Source: CAISGS01 sp044346445
GTDB lineage: Bacteria; Pseudomonadota; Alphaproteobacteria; Caulobacterales; Caulobacteraceae
Length of the DNA: 64,000 bases
NCBI GenBank assembly: GCA_044346445.1
Contig: JBIIZD010000001.1
Coordinates: 1-64,000 of the forward strand
Direction: 5' to 3'
Below the pieces are notes generated by a model, which worked only from the letters and a program-made list of their open reading frames with translations, was not told the origin of the DNA and searched no databases. Within the stretch, counting starts at the first letter, position 1; every line of letters begins with the position of its first letter. A program made the position numbers and the translations under genes. Shown one piece after another: positions 47,887 to 56,924 of this stretch.

Positions 47887-48456
47887 ATTTGTTTCCTACC
47901 AACTCCGTCAATTCACTGATCTAATAAACCACTTCATAATCATGCGATTTGAGAAAATCTATATTTAAATAAATTTTGTATACGACAATCCGAATATCAA
48001 AATCTATTTTACGACTTATAATAATCATTGTTTACTTTGATATGCGTCAAATGCAACCCATTTAAATTATTTTGAAATGTAAATCCAGTCATTTTGTATA
48101 CTTACAGCGAATTTAATATACTCTTTTAAATAATAGCGGTTTCGTAAATGATGTTTCAAATTAATAAAAACATGAAAGCGCACATTTATTTTACTAATAA
48201 AATTTCCTTAACAATTCATATGAGGATTATTGATTTTTAATACTGATTTTAGAAATTAGTATTTTGTTATATGCACATGCGACATATTGTCCAAATTCAT
48301 TTTGACTTGAAAATACTCAAAAATTAGTAGGCGTTTTAATAACGGCGCTATCTGTTCGGGACGCAAGGAATCCGAGCTTTATCCAAGGCTGGAAATTTTA
48401 TCTAAAAGACCAAAGAACACATTCGCCATTTCCCTATCCCGATCTAGGTAAGTGGC
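47887..48456. other. AT-rich non-coding island between the MucR-family gene and an SDR gene
   Basis: This is a 570-bp gap without a credible gene on either strand. Counting bases from 47941 to 48300 gives 87 G+C in 360 (24%), far below the surrounding genes. It is full of T-A steps and short A/T runs (for example TATATTTAAATAAATTTTG near 47970), with no repeat or transposon end noticed. It separates divergent genes and so must hold both promoters. It suits MucR/H-NS-like binding and may also be foreign DNA. Confidence 0.85.
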
Positions 48457-49248
48457 ATGGACAGCCTTAACACAGACCAAGACAATCGCCTGCAAACGCT
48501 CGCAAGGCTCGGCAATGCCGTCATTATTGGGTCAAGCGGCGGTATAGGTCAGGCCTTGGCGCACAAGCTCTTGACCAATTTTGAGTTCAAGAGCCTGTTT
48601 TGCCTGAGCCGGTCCGGCCATAGGCCTGATCCCCTAGCCGTGGCCGAAACGTCGCGCACCGCCCTTATTGGACTGCCCATGGATCTGACCCATGAAGACT
48701 CCATTGCTGAAGCCGCGCTCAAGGTTTCGCAAGCGGGACCTTTGAGCCTGGTGCTGGTCGCAACCGGCATGTTGCAAGATACCCAGCAATCGCCAGAAAA
48801 GACCATGCGCCACTTGTCAGCAGATGCCTTATTGCGGTCGTTTCAAATCAATGCCGTTGGCCCGGCCCTGCTGGCAAAGCATTTCCTGCCCTTGATGACC
48901 AGGCAAGGACCGTCCGTATTTGGGGCCTTGTCAGCGCGCGTCGGCAGTATCAGTGATAATCGATCCGGCGGCTGGTATAGCTACCGCGCCTCCAAGGCGG
49001 GATTGAACATGCTGATCCAAACCCTGGCCCTTGAACACGCGCGCAAGTTTCCGCTCGGGATTTGCGTCGCAATTCATCCTGGCACGGTTGACACCCAACT
49101 CAGCAAGCCCTTCCAGTCAGGCGTTCCTGCGCAAAAGCTTTTCACGCCGGATCAGTCGGCAGGCCATATCATCAATCTGGTTCAGCACCTGACGCCGGAG
49201 GATACAGGCGGGCTGTTTGCGTGGGATGGGCAGAAAATCTCGCCATAG
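48457..49248 (+). CDS. Short-chain dehydrogenase/reductase, CsgA/C-factor-like
   Basis: This is a 263-residue NAD(P)-dependent SDR. The nucleotide-binding motif is VIIGSSGGIGQALA (about residues 22-35) and the catalytic set includes S in LSARVGSI and the YxxxK motif as YSYRASKAG. The overall form (two-residue-shifted start, C-terminal GLFAWDGQKISP) resembles the CsgA/C-signal subgroup and the widespread YeeX-neighbour SDRs rather than FabG. Substrate unknown. Its promoter must lie in the AT-rich island, so MucR control is possible. The ribosome site is weak (TAGGTAAGTGG). Confidence 0.82.
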   Translation: MDSLNTDQDNRLQTLARLGNAVIIGSSGGIGQALAHKLLTNFEFKSLFCLSRSGHRPDPLAVAETSRTALIGLPMDLTHEDSIAEAALKVSQAGPLSLVLVATGMLQDTQQSPEKTMRHLSADALLRSFQINAVGPALLAKHFLPLMTRQGPSVFGALSARVGSISDNRSGGWYSYRASKAGLNMLIQTLALEHARKFPLGICVAIHPGTVDTQLSKPFQSGVPAQKLFTPDQSAGHIINLVQHLTPEDTGGLFAWDGQKISP

Positions 49249-49330
49249 TGGCGATTTCAGCCTGCGATTTACGATCTTGCCCTTGACCCCTGACACAGGT
49301 CTGCCAGCCTAGGGCGCAGTCTGTAATCAA

Positions 49331-49368
49331 CGCCCCCATCAAGAGGGCTAAACCTCTGGGAGGGGGCG
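49331..49368. terminator. Hairpin between the SDR and the MFS gene
   Basis: CGCCCCC (49331-49337) pairs with GGGGGCG (49362-49368), enclosing a second stem AGAGG/CCTCT. There is no T-run after it on either strand, so it may be an inefficient terminator or an mRNA structure at the MFS leader. Confidence 0.4.
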
Positions 49369-49436
49369 GGCGCTTGGAGGGCTTGAATGTCTAGGGGCTA
49401 TTGCCAGATTGCGCGCAATCGGTGGCGCAGCATCGC

Positions 49437-51011
49437 GTGACAGCCACAACACAGACGGCGGCCGCAGGGCCTGTGGATGACCTGTCCAGGGGCCAACTCG
49501 TTGGCCTAATGCTAGGCTTTAGCGGCATGGTGCTGGGCCAGTTCATGGCCTTTCTCGACATACAGATTGTCAATTCCTCCCTGTCCCAGATCCAGTCTGG
49601 CGTAAGCGCCAGCACCGACGAGATCAGCTGGGTCCAGAGCGCCTATCTGATTGCCGAGGTGGTGATGATCCCCCTGTCCAGCTATCTGGCCAGATGGTGG
49701 GGCACGCAAAGACTGTTCATGCTGTCCTGCGCGGGTTTTATGGTTATGAGCGTCCTGACGGGCCTTTGCACCACGATTGACGCCATGATCGTGACGCGTG
49801 CCCTGCAAGGTTTTGTCGGCGGCGCCATGATTCCGACGGTGTTTTCGGTGGCATTTTCCGCCTTTCCGCCGCGCTATCGCATGACCACCAGCATGATTAT
49901 CAGCACGGTCGTGTCGCTGGCCCCGACGATTGGCCCGACCTTGGGCGGCTTTTTGACTGACCAGTTGAGCTGGCGCTGGCTATTTTTTATCAATGTGCCA
50001 CCAGGCTTGTTGGTCCTGTTTTTGGTGGGCCGGTATGGGGCGTTGGACCAGCCCAACCCAGCGCTCGCGCGAAATTTTGACTGGATTGGCCTAGTCTGTA
50101 TGGCCGCCTTCCTTATGGCGGGGCAGTATGTGCTGGAAGAGGGCACGCGCGAAAGCTGGTTTCACAGCGACCTGATCCTTTTCTTGAGCGTTCTGTCCGT
50201 CTTGGCCGGGATATTGTTTGTCTGGCGCTCGCTCACCCGGCAAAATCCGATTGTCGAGTTGCAAGCCTTTGCCGACAGCAATTTCCGTATTGGCTGTTTC
50301 TTGTCCCTGATTGCCGGCATGGGCCTGTTTGGCTCCACCTATCTTTTGCCCTTGTTTTTGGCCCAAATCCGGGGCGACTCCGCCAGCCAGATTGGCCTGA
50401 CCATGGCCGTATCGGGTGCGGTCATGTTCGTTATGGGTCCAATTGCAACGCGGCTATCGCTCTATATTGTGCCGCGCACCCAGGTGATTATCGGGTTTTT
50501 GATTGCCGCCGCCGGAATGTGGATCAGCCGCGGCGTAACCAAGGATTGGGGCTTTACCGAGTTTTTGACCCTGCAATTGACCCGCTCGGTCGGCATGGCC
50601 TTGGCCCTGTTCACCGCCCAGAACATCACCATGGGGACACTAAAGCCCGACCTGATGAAGTCGGCAGGCTCGCTGGTCAATCTATCGCGCAATGTTGGCG
50701 GCGCGTTTGGTCTGGCGGTGCTTACGACCATATTGGCGGTTAGTCAGGCACAGCACCTGTCCGATCTGTCCGCACGCTTTTCGACCTCAAGGCCTTCCGG
50801 CAGCGCCATGCTGGAGGGCCTGGCCCAGCGGATGGCCGAGATCGGCTTGGCCAATCCAGACGTGGCGGCGCAGAAAATCATGGCAACAATGCTGCATCGC
50901 GAGGCCCTGATTTTGGCCTTTAGTGACTGTTATCTGGTCTTGACCTTTGCGTTTCTAGCCGCCGCCGCTGCGGCCTTGATGGCCAAGCCCACCCGGCTTG
51001 ACTTTGGCTAG
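49437..51011 (+). CDS. DHA2-type MFS multidrug transporter (EmrB-like)
   Basis: This is a 524-residue proton antiporter with about 14 transmembrane segments. DHA2 landmarks are FMAFLDIQIVNSSLSQIQ in helix 1, WVQSAYLIAEVVMIPLSSYLARWWGTQRLF (motif A region, around residues 55-85), RALQGFVGGAMIPTVFSVAF, and the antiporter motif C-like TIGPTLGGFLTDQLSWRWLFFINVPPG. The start is unclear: GTG 49437 gives a normal leader, while TTG 49401 is possible. The membrane-fusion partner EmrA is not adjacent. It follows the SDR on the same strand after a hairpin. Confidence 0.88.
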   Translation: MTATTQTAAAGPVDDLSRGQLVGLMLGFSGMVLGQFMAFLDIQIVNSSLSQIQSGVSASTDEISWVQSAYLIAEVVMIPLSSYLARWWGTQRLFMLSCAGFMVMSVLTGLCTTIDAMIVTRALQGFVGGAMIPTVFSVAFSAFPPRYRMTTSMIISTVVSLAPTIGPTLGGFLTDQLSWRWLFFINVPPGLLVLFLVGRYGALDQPNPALARNFDWIGLVCMAAFLMAGQYVLEEGTRESWFHSDLILFLSVLSVLAGILFVWRSLTRQNPIVELQAFADSNFRIGCFLSLIAGMGLFGSTYLLPLFLAQIRGDSASQIGLTMAVSGAVMFVMGPIATRLSLYIVPRTQVIIGFLIAAAGMWISRGVTKDWGFTEFLTLQLTRSVGMALALFTAQNITMGTLKPDLMKSAGSLVNLSRNVGGAFGLAVLTTILAVSQAQHLSDLSARFSTSRPSGSAMLEGLAQRMAEIGLANPDVAAQKIMATMLHREALILAFSDCYLVLTFAFLAAAAAALMAKPTRLDFG

Positions 51012-51017
51012 CTGCGC

Positions 51018-52799
51018 CTAGGCAAGACGGCGCATAACGTGATGATCGGGCACGCGCCACTGAAGCAGATGCGCCCAGCGGTCGGCTTGGGTGCGGCTAT
51101 TGCTCCAGATGTCGAACATCAGGCAGTAGGTCAGCTCAATCTGCTTGGTAAATCCGCTGACATTGGCATAGGCGCTGGAACCAAACCGATTGGCCAGGGC
51201 CTCACGCTCAAGACCGCCCTGCGTGCGCCGCTTCATCCAGCTTACGGCCTTGGCGACAAAATCGGGCGCATCGGTGGCCATGAATTCGACAAGCCCAAGT
51301 GCTGCAAGCGGATTGGGTACGGATGGCTTGAGACTGGCCAGCCATAGGACCGGAATCCCATGGCTCAAGCCCAGAAGAAGGTCCGGATCGCTCAGGCTAA
51401 TCCCGCCTAGCGGTGCAAGCATCATATCAATATGCCGGTCGAAATCTGGCATGAGCGGATCGGACGCGCTCAGCACCACGGCCTTTGGAAAGACCAGCCG
51501 ATCAGGATCAATGCCGCGCGCCGCAAACGCCGTGCAGACAGTGTTTTGTACCACCAGATCGCGGAAATTCACGTGCGAAAGGCAAAGCCTGGTCTCCGGG
51601 CAGGCGCTTAAGACCTGGCCAAACAAGTCAAGCGTGGCATGGTCAAGATCACTAGGATGGGCCAGGCAGCCAAGGCTGTGGCCGGCCTGGGCCTCGCCAG
51701 ATGCCGGTTTATCAGCCCGATCCGGCTTTGGAATAAACGGCATCTGCACCGGGCCGAGCAGCCAACGCGCCTCTGCTTGTGGCCCGGCCTGGCCGGTACC
51801 GTCCGCCAACAGCACATAATCCACGCTGGTCAGGCCCGTTGTCAGGCCCGTTGGCGTCCAGCTCACCTGAACCGGCGCTGCCTTGGCCGCCATGACCGCA
51901 AGCCTGCCGCCGCCCAGGTGCCCCGAGGTCTCGACCAGCACATCAATCTGGTCATTGGCAATACAGCCAAACACGTCCTCGTCCTCAAGCGCGCCAATCG
52001 GGCAAAGGACAACCTCGCCCATATCCAGCCGCGCACTGCCCTGATCATAATAAATCCGCACCTCAAACAGTTTAGGATCATGCGCCGCCAGAACGGTGAG
52101 CAAGCCCTGATCAAGGCCCGGAGCCGACAGGTTCGAGATCAGATAACCCAGCCGCAAGCGCCGCCCCCGCCTTGGCGGGTTAGACATTTCTGGTCTTGGG
52201 CTAGCCTGGCTGGCCTCGATATAGGGCTGGGCCCAATCGCGCGCGGCACCGCTCAGGGCCGCGGTGGCGTCTGGGCCATAGGCCAGCACAGCCATTTGGT
52301 CGGCCATGGCCGGTTTTACGCAAAACAGGTCTTCCACCACCGCCAAACCAAGCCTGGCTTCTTCCAGACGCCCCAGGGCTAGGACCGCATGGGCATGATC
52401 AATTATGTCGCGTGCCGAGACCTGGTCTTGGGTCACTCGACGGCCAAACCCGACCATGGCCGGACCAAGAACCCTGGCCTGCCAACACCGCTCGGCAATG
52501 GCCAGGGCATAGTCGAGATCATGCTGGAAACGCAGCAGGTCGCCGCCATTGTCCTTAATGATTTCAAGCCCATGATAGGTCTGGGCCTGGTTTAAACTGT
52601 CCTGAAATGCCGACCAGTCGCCGCAGGCCCCATGGGCAGCGGCCAATGCGTAATACAGCACAGAGGAAAACTGACGATTGGCAATCAGGTCCTGTGCCAG
52701 GCGCCGCGCCAACTGCGCCTCGCCCGCCTCTAGCGCGGCCTTAACGCCGGCTAGGTCTTTAGCCGTCGCCGCAGGCAAGGGCTGGATCAATTTGGTCAT
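51018..52799 (-). CDS. SPINDLY/OGT-like glycosyltransferase
   Basis: This is a 593-residue protein. Residues 15-190 are helical with a TPR-like pattern. Residues 205-575 resemble the GT41-type catalytic region of bacterial O-linked GlcNAc transferase (SPINDLY) or HMW1C proteins: RRLRLGYLISNLSAPGLDQG, DVLVETSGHLGGGRLAVMAAKAAPVQVSWTPTGLTT in the middle (around 285-320), VDYVLLADG and then the second Rossmann half. The lysine that contacts UDP in canonical OGTs (FN..YK) is not evident; the aligned segment reads LAHPSDLDHA. It may glycosylate Ser/Thr or Asn on surface proteins. It lies 1.1 kb from a very Ser/Thr-rich adhesin. Confidence 0.7.
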   Translation of the reverse strand: MTKLIQPLPAATAKDLAGVKAALEAGEAQLARRLAQDLIANRQFSSVLYYALAAAHGACGDWSAFQDSLNQAQTYHGLEIIKDNGGDLLRFQHDLDYALAIAERCWQARVLGPAMVGFGRRVTQDQVSARDIIDHAHAVLALGRLEEARLGLAVVEDLFCVKPAMADQMAVLAYGPDATAALSGAARDWAQPYIEASQASPRPEMSNPPRRGRRLRLGYLISNLSAPGLDQGLLTVLAAHDPKLFEVRIYYDQGSARLDMGEVVLCPIGALEDEDVFGCIANDQIDVLVETSGHLGGGRLAVMAAKAAPVQVSWTPTGLTTGLTSVDYVLLADGTGQAGPQAEARWLLGPVQMPFIPKPDRADKPASGEAQAGHSLGCLAHPSDLDHATLDLFGQVLSACPETRLCLSHVNFRDLVVQNTVCTAFAARGIDPDRLVFPKAVVLSASDPLMPDFDRHIDMMLAPLGGISLSDPDLLLGLSHGIPVLWLASLKPSVPNPLAALGLVEFMATDAPDFVAKAVSWMKRRTQGGLEREALANRFGSSAYANVSGFTKQIELTYCLMFDIWSNSRTQADRWAHLLQWRVPDHHVMRRLA

Positions 52800-52903
52800 G
52801 TTTGGCTCATCCTAGGCGATAAACGACACGCCACCAAACTCACCACCTATAGTTAATAGTCAGTAAAGTAGTATTAGATATTTATTTTATCTTGGATGGT
52901 TCT

Positions 52904-53800
52904 TCAGCCAAACACGGCTTTGGCGTCCAGGCCGAGGCGTTGGCATGCCTGAACCGGCGGGCTGGAGGGCAGGTTCAGCCGGTCGGACATCCGCGCCAGA
53001 CGCGCAATCAGCCTTGCCTGCCATGGGCTGACATCCCAGCCTTGGCCAAGCCCCAGGGTTTGCCGCATGGACTGGGGCACCAGACCCGCCCCCGCCCGCA
53101 CGAGCAGATTTTGCAGGACCCCAAACGGCGCTGGAAACACCTTGGTCTTTTGCATAAGGCCCAAAAACTCAAACACAATATCCGACGGCTCAAGGCTGGG
53201 GGCCATGGCGTCAAACAGGGCCTGCCTTTCCTCCAGATTGCTCGGTGCGCCAACCGCGCCATAAAGCCTTGCCGCTGGCATGGCTTCGCTCAAAAACTGG
53301 TTGCGATCAGCATCGCTCAGTGGCCGAACATAGGCGCTATACGCCTCCAGAAAGCCAAAACTGGCTGTGGCCTGCACCCAGTCGAGCAGGACTTGATCAT
53401 TGGCGCTATAGGCCAGGCCGCCCGAGGAGGTTCCCGAAATCTTGCCATGCAGCCTTACAATCGATGCGATCATGCGTCTGGCCTCAGATTGCGCGCCATA
53501 GACCGTGACCATGGCCGCCAGACCCGTCCGCTTCATACGGGTCATGGGGTCTGTGCGAAAGCTGGTATGATCCCAGACTCCGGCGCGAACCCTCGGCTCG
53601 GCCAATTCCATCAAGACCGCCGTCACGCCGCCAATATAAAGGGAGATGGGGTTTCGAAACACTCGCCAAGACACAGAACCCGCCGGGGTCAAGGCCGCTT
53701 CACCCGCCGGTTTTGAGAAATCAAGACGGGGGCCTTGATCTGGCATCAATAAGGCCGCCGCCTTGCGGTCAAGATAGCCAATCACTCTGAAAATCCTCAC
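52904..53800 (-). CDS. DUF2236 (MpaB/latex-clearing-like) oxygenase family protein
   Basis: This is a 298-residue protein of the DUF2236 family, the domain shared by fungal MpaB and the heme enzyme rubber oxygenase Lcp. Family segments are VLMELAEPRVRAGVWDHTSF, the RMKRT pair (Arg/Thr near the heme in Lcp), VTVYG, IVRLHGKISG and YSANDQVLLDWVQATASF. No signal peptide or membrane segment stands out. GTG 53800 is used, with AGGGA 7 bases upstream. Whether it binds heme and what it oxidises are unknown. It is between the glycosyltransferase (same strand) and the adhesin (divergent). Confidence 0.75.
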   Translation of the reverse strand: MRIFRVIGYLDRKAAALLMPDQGPRLDFSKPAGEAALTPAGSVSWRVFRNPISLYIGGVTAVLMELAEPRVRAGVWDHTSFRTDPMTRMKRTGLAAMVTVYGAQSEARRMIASIVRLHGKISGTSSGGLAYSANDQVLLDWVQATASFGFLEAYSAYVRPLSDADRNQFLSEAMPAARLYGAVGAPSNLEERQALFDAMAPSLEPSDIVFEFLGLMQKTKVFPAPFGVLQNLLVRAGAGLVPQSMRQTLGLGQGWDVSPWQARLIARLARMSDRLNLPSSPPVQACQRLGLDAKAVFG

Positions 53801-53961
53801 TGCCGGTCCCTGACTGACCAGTTTGGCGAAAAATTTGTCAATTAATCAATCAATTGCCCAAAATGAGCAGACACCTATTTGCCTTTGGGAACACACAGGC
53901 GCTTTTTCACATTACCATATTAACATTTGAATAACCTTAAGACCAACCCCGGGGATACGCC

Positions 53962-56802
53962 GTGACGATTTCCTCCAATAATGCGACCTCCATTACCATG
54001 GCGGAGCGGGATACAGCGGGCGCCTATTGGACAAAGGCGTCCAAGGGCACCTTATTGACGGCCGCCATTGTCAATTCGGCATCCAGCACCTCCAGCTATG
54101 CTTTGGTGACAGGGTCCGCCGGCACCCGCATATCGAGCAGCTCACCGTTCCAGATCTCGACCAGTGGCGTCATCACGGTCAAGACGGGCTCCCTGATCAA
54201 TTATGAGAGTAGCAGCAACTATACCTTGTATGTCAAGGCCAGCTTTGCCAACGGTGCCAGCTCGGTCGTGGCCTATACGGTCAATATTTCGGACTATGAC
54301 GAGTTTAACGTATCGAGCGCGGCTGATACCAATACCGCGACCAATGCTGTGACCGAGGGCGAGGTCAATGGCACGACGGTGGGCATTACCGCCTATGCCA
54401 CCGACTCCGACGGCTCCAACAACACCGTCACCTATAGCCTGGTCACCAGCCTCACCAATTCCGCCGTATTGACCGGGGCCTTTCAGATTGAAAGCGCAAC
54501 CGGCGTTGTGTCTGTGCGCGACGGTGATCTTTTAAACGCGAGCACCACACCCACCGAGACAATCTATGTCCTGGCCACTTCAAGCGATGGCTCCACATCG
54601 ACAACGGCCTTCACCATAGCGGTGACGGGCTTGAGTTTTGTGACCAGTGATATTGATACCGCGACCAATACAGTCAGCGAAACCGCTGCTGCTGGCACCT
54701 TGGTCGGCATTACGGCCAGCTCGGTTGATGGCAATGTCACGGACGGTGCGACCTATAGCCTAGTGACCGATAGCGGCGGGCTAACGGCTTCAACAGCACC
54801 CTTTACAATCGATTCGAGCACTGGCGAGATCAGCGTTGCGGGCAGCACTTCGCCCAATTATGGCGCTTCCTATCTGGACTATGAAGCCAATTCCTCCTTG
54901 ACCCTCTATGTCAAGACCACCGGCACGGACGGGACCACCAATGTGACCAGCTATGTGGTCGCAATTACGGGTGACAATACCGAGTTTAGCGTTTCCGCCA
55001 TCAGCGACAATAATTCCGCCACCAATACGGTTGCAGAAGGCTCAGCGGTCGGCACCACGGTTGGCTATACGGCCTTGGCGACCGATTCCGATACGGGCGA
55101 TACGGTCAGCTACAGCATCGTCGCCTCCAACTCGACCAGCGCTTCGGCGGTTACCACAGGCCCTTTCAGCATCGGGTCCTCGACCGGCATCCTTACGGTT
55201 AGCGATAGCAGCCAGCTCAATTATGATTCTGCCACCAGCAAGACGGCCTATATCCTGGCCACATCGACCGATGGCAGCAAGTCGGTAGCAGCGGTTTCAG
55301 TTGCCGTATCCAATGTCGAATACACGGTTTCGGCGCCGGCAGACACAAATACCAGCACGGCTGACACCGTCCTGGAAGGCGCTACCGCCGGAACCCTGGT
55401 TGGCATTACCGCCGCCTCTACCGATGCCGACTCGGGCGACACCATCACCTATAGCCTGGTGGCCTCCAATTCCACCTCAGCCGCCACGGTCACGACCGGA
55501 CCCTTCACGATTGGCGCAAGCACGGGGATTGTCACGGTCAGGAGCGGCGCCTTGATCGACCGGGAATCGGCCAGTTCTGCAACGATTTATGTCCTGGCCA
55601 CCTCGGTCGGCAGCATCAGCACAACCAAGGCCGTGACGGCCTTCAGCATCACCATCACAGACCGAGACGAGTTCGATGTCGGGGCCTCGGCAGACACCAA
55701 TGCAGCCACCAATACGGTCGCGGAAAACGCCGTTAGCGGTACGATTGGGCTCACCGCCTATGCCATTGATCGGGATGCAACCACCAATACCATCACCTAC
55801 AGCCTGGTGACCGATACAACGGGCGTTACCACCGTGTCGTCCGGCAATTTCACCATAGGCTCAAGCACCGGCATTGTCTCGGTGGCCAGCACAGCGTCGC
55901 TGGATTACGAAACCAAGACCACCGAAACCCTCTATGTCAAGGCAAGCTCAAGCGATGGCTCGACCACGGTGACGGCATTTTCGGTGGCGATCAGCGATGT
56001 CTATGATTTGCAAATCCTCAGTTCTTCGGTCCATAGCTGGACCGGCACATCGTCCGCCGAATGGGTGCGGGCAGGCACGGGCGCAGATACGCTCAGCGGC
56101 GGCGCTGGCAATGACACTCTTGAGGGCGGCGCAGGCAATGATGTGCTCGATGGCGGCACGGGCAATGACACCCTGATCGGCGGGGCCGGGGACGACACCT
56201 ATACAATCGATAGCCTCAGCGACGTCATTACCGAACTCACCGGTGAGGGCACAGATCTGGTCAAGGTCGCCATAGCCACCTCCGGCGGCACCTATACAAT
56301 GGCTGACTATGTCGATAATGCCACCATCACCAGTACCGTAGCCTATCGTGTAACCGGCAATAGCCTGGACAATACGATCACCGGCAATGCCGCTGCCAAT
56401 ACCCTTGCTGGTGGAACCGGCGCAGATACCTTGATCGGTGGCAATGGCAATGACACCTTGACCGGGGGCGCAGGTGCCGATGTCTTTGTGTTCAATTTTG
56501 CCGCCAATTCGAACAGCAATCTCGACACCATCACCGATTTTAGTTCGCCGACCGACGTGATCCAACTGAGCAAGACCATTTTCACGGCGCTCGGCAGTTT
56601 GGGCACCATTGCCTCTGCCGATTTTCTATCGAGCAGCACGGCCATCAAGGGGGCCGATTCCAGCGACCGGATCATCTATAACACGTCCAGCGGTGCCCTT
56701 TATTACGATTCAGACGGCAGTGGGGCCAAGGCCGCCATTCAGATCGCGACCCTGACGGGCCATCCCACCCTGCTCTATACGGACCTTGTCATTATTGCGT
56801 GA
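53962..56802 (+). CDS. Large secreted cadherin-like / RTX repeat protein (putative adhesin)
   Basis: This is a 946-residue, Ser/Thr/Ala-rich, Cys-free acidic protein. Six cadherin-like modules of 105-115 residues span about 20-679; each has ADTN..TNTV.E, ATDSDxxDTITYSLV, GPFTIGSSTGIVTV and ETIYVLATSSDGS-type segments. RTX calcium-binding nonapeptides follow at 704-746 (GGAGNDTLEGGAGND) and 817-843 (GGTGADTLIGGNGND). The C terminus resembles the serralysin-type secretion domain (DVFVFNF, DTITDFSSPTDVIQLS). There is no Sec signal, so type I secretion is predicted; the transporter is not in the window. GTG 53962 is the start. It is probably a Ca2+-dependent surface or matrix protein. Confidence 0.85.
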   Translation: MTISSNNATSITMAERDTAGAYWTKASKGTLLTAAIVNSASSTSSYALVTGSAGTRISSSSPFQISTSGVITVKTGSLINYESSSNYTLYVKASFANGASSVVAYTVNISDYDEFNVSSAADTNTATNAVTEGEVNGTTVGITAYATDSDGSNNTVTYSLVTSLTNSAVLTGAFQIESATGVVSVRDGDLLNASTTPTETIYVLATSSDGSTSTTAFTIAVTGLSFVTSDIDTATNTVSETAAAGTLVGITASSVDGNVTDGATYSLVTDSGGLTASTAPFTIDSSTGEISVAGSTSPNYGASYLDYEANSSLTLYVKTTGTDGTTNVTSYVVAITGDNTEFSVSAISDNNSATNTVAEGSAVGTTVGYTALATDSDTGDTVSYSIVASNSTSASAVTTGPFSIGSSTGILTVSDSSQLNYDSATSKTAYILATSTDGSKSVAAVSVAVSNVEYTVSAPADTNTSTADTVLEGATAGTLVGITAASTDADSGDTITYSLVASNSTSAATVTTGPFTIGASTGIVTVRSGALIDRESASSATIYVLATSVGSISTTKAVTAFSITITDRDEFDVGASADTNAATNTVAENAVSGTIGLTAYAIDRDATTNTITYSLVTDTTGVTTVSSGNFTIGSSTGIVSVASTASLDYETKTTETLYVKASSSDGSTTVTAFSVAISDVYDLQILSSSVHSWTGTSSAEWVRAGTGADTLSGGAGNDTLEGGAGNDVLDGGTGNDTLIGGAGDDTYTIDSLSDVITELTGEGTDLVKVAIATSGGTYTMADYVDNATITSTVAYRVTGNSLDNTITGNAAANTLAGGTGADTLIGGNGNDTLTGGAGADVFVFNFAANSNSNLDTITDFSSPTDVIQLSKTIFTALGSLGTIASADFLSSSTAIKGADSSDRIIYNTSSGALYYDSDGSGAKAAIQIATLTGHPTLLYTDLVIIA
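56071..56490. repeat. RTX nonapeptide repeat blocks
   Basis: Two blocks of GGxGxD-type nonapeptides lie within the adhesin gene, at about 56071-56199 and 56410-56490. The DNA repeats GGCGGCGCAGGCAATGA-like units of 27 bases. Such blocks fold as a Ca2+-binding parallel beta roll after secretion. Confidence 0.85.
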
Positions 56803-56807
56803 GGCCA

Positions 56808-56837
56808 GCGGCACCTATAGGCATGGTCTGGTGCCGC
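56808..56837 (+). terminator. Hairpin after the adhesin gene
   Basis: GCGGCACC (56808-56815) pairs perfectly with GGTGCCGC (56830-56837) around a 14-base loop, six bases past the stop. There is no T-run, so termination strength is uncertain. Confidence 0.45.
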
Positions 56838-56924
56838 ACCTTGCAAACGCCTTGCGCACCAAGCAAGACGCGTTAGGCTAACCAACTCGGCCAAGCGTCT
56901 TGGCCCAGTGTTTGGAGATGTCAG

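Noticed and set aside
47887..48456. Coding gene or transposon remnant inside the AT-rich island
   Set aside because: Stops are frequent in all frames, no frame reaches a plausible length with a ribosome site, and no terminal inverted repeat was found.
52892..53716. Plus-strand frame of 274 residues opposite the DUF2236 gene
   Set aside because: It is an antisense shadow; family segments are only on the minus strand.
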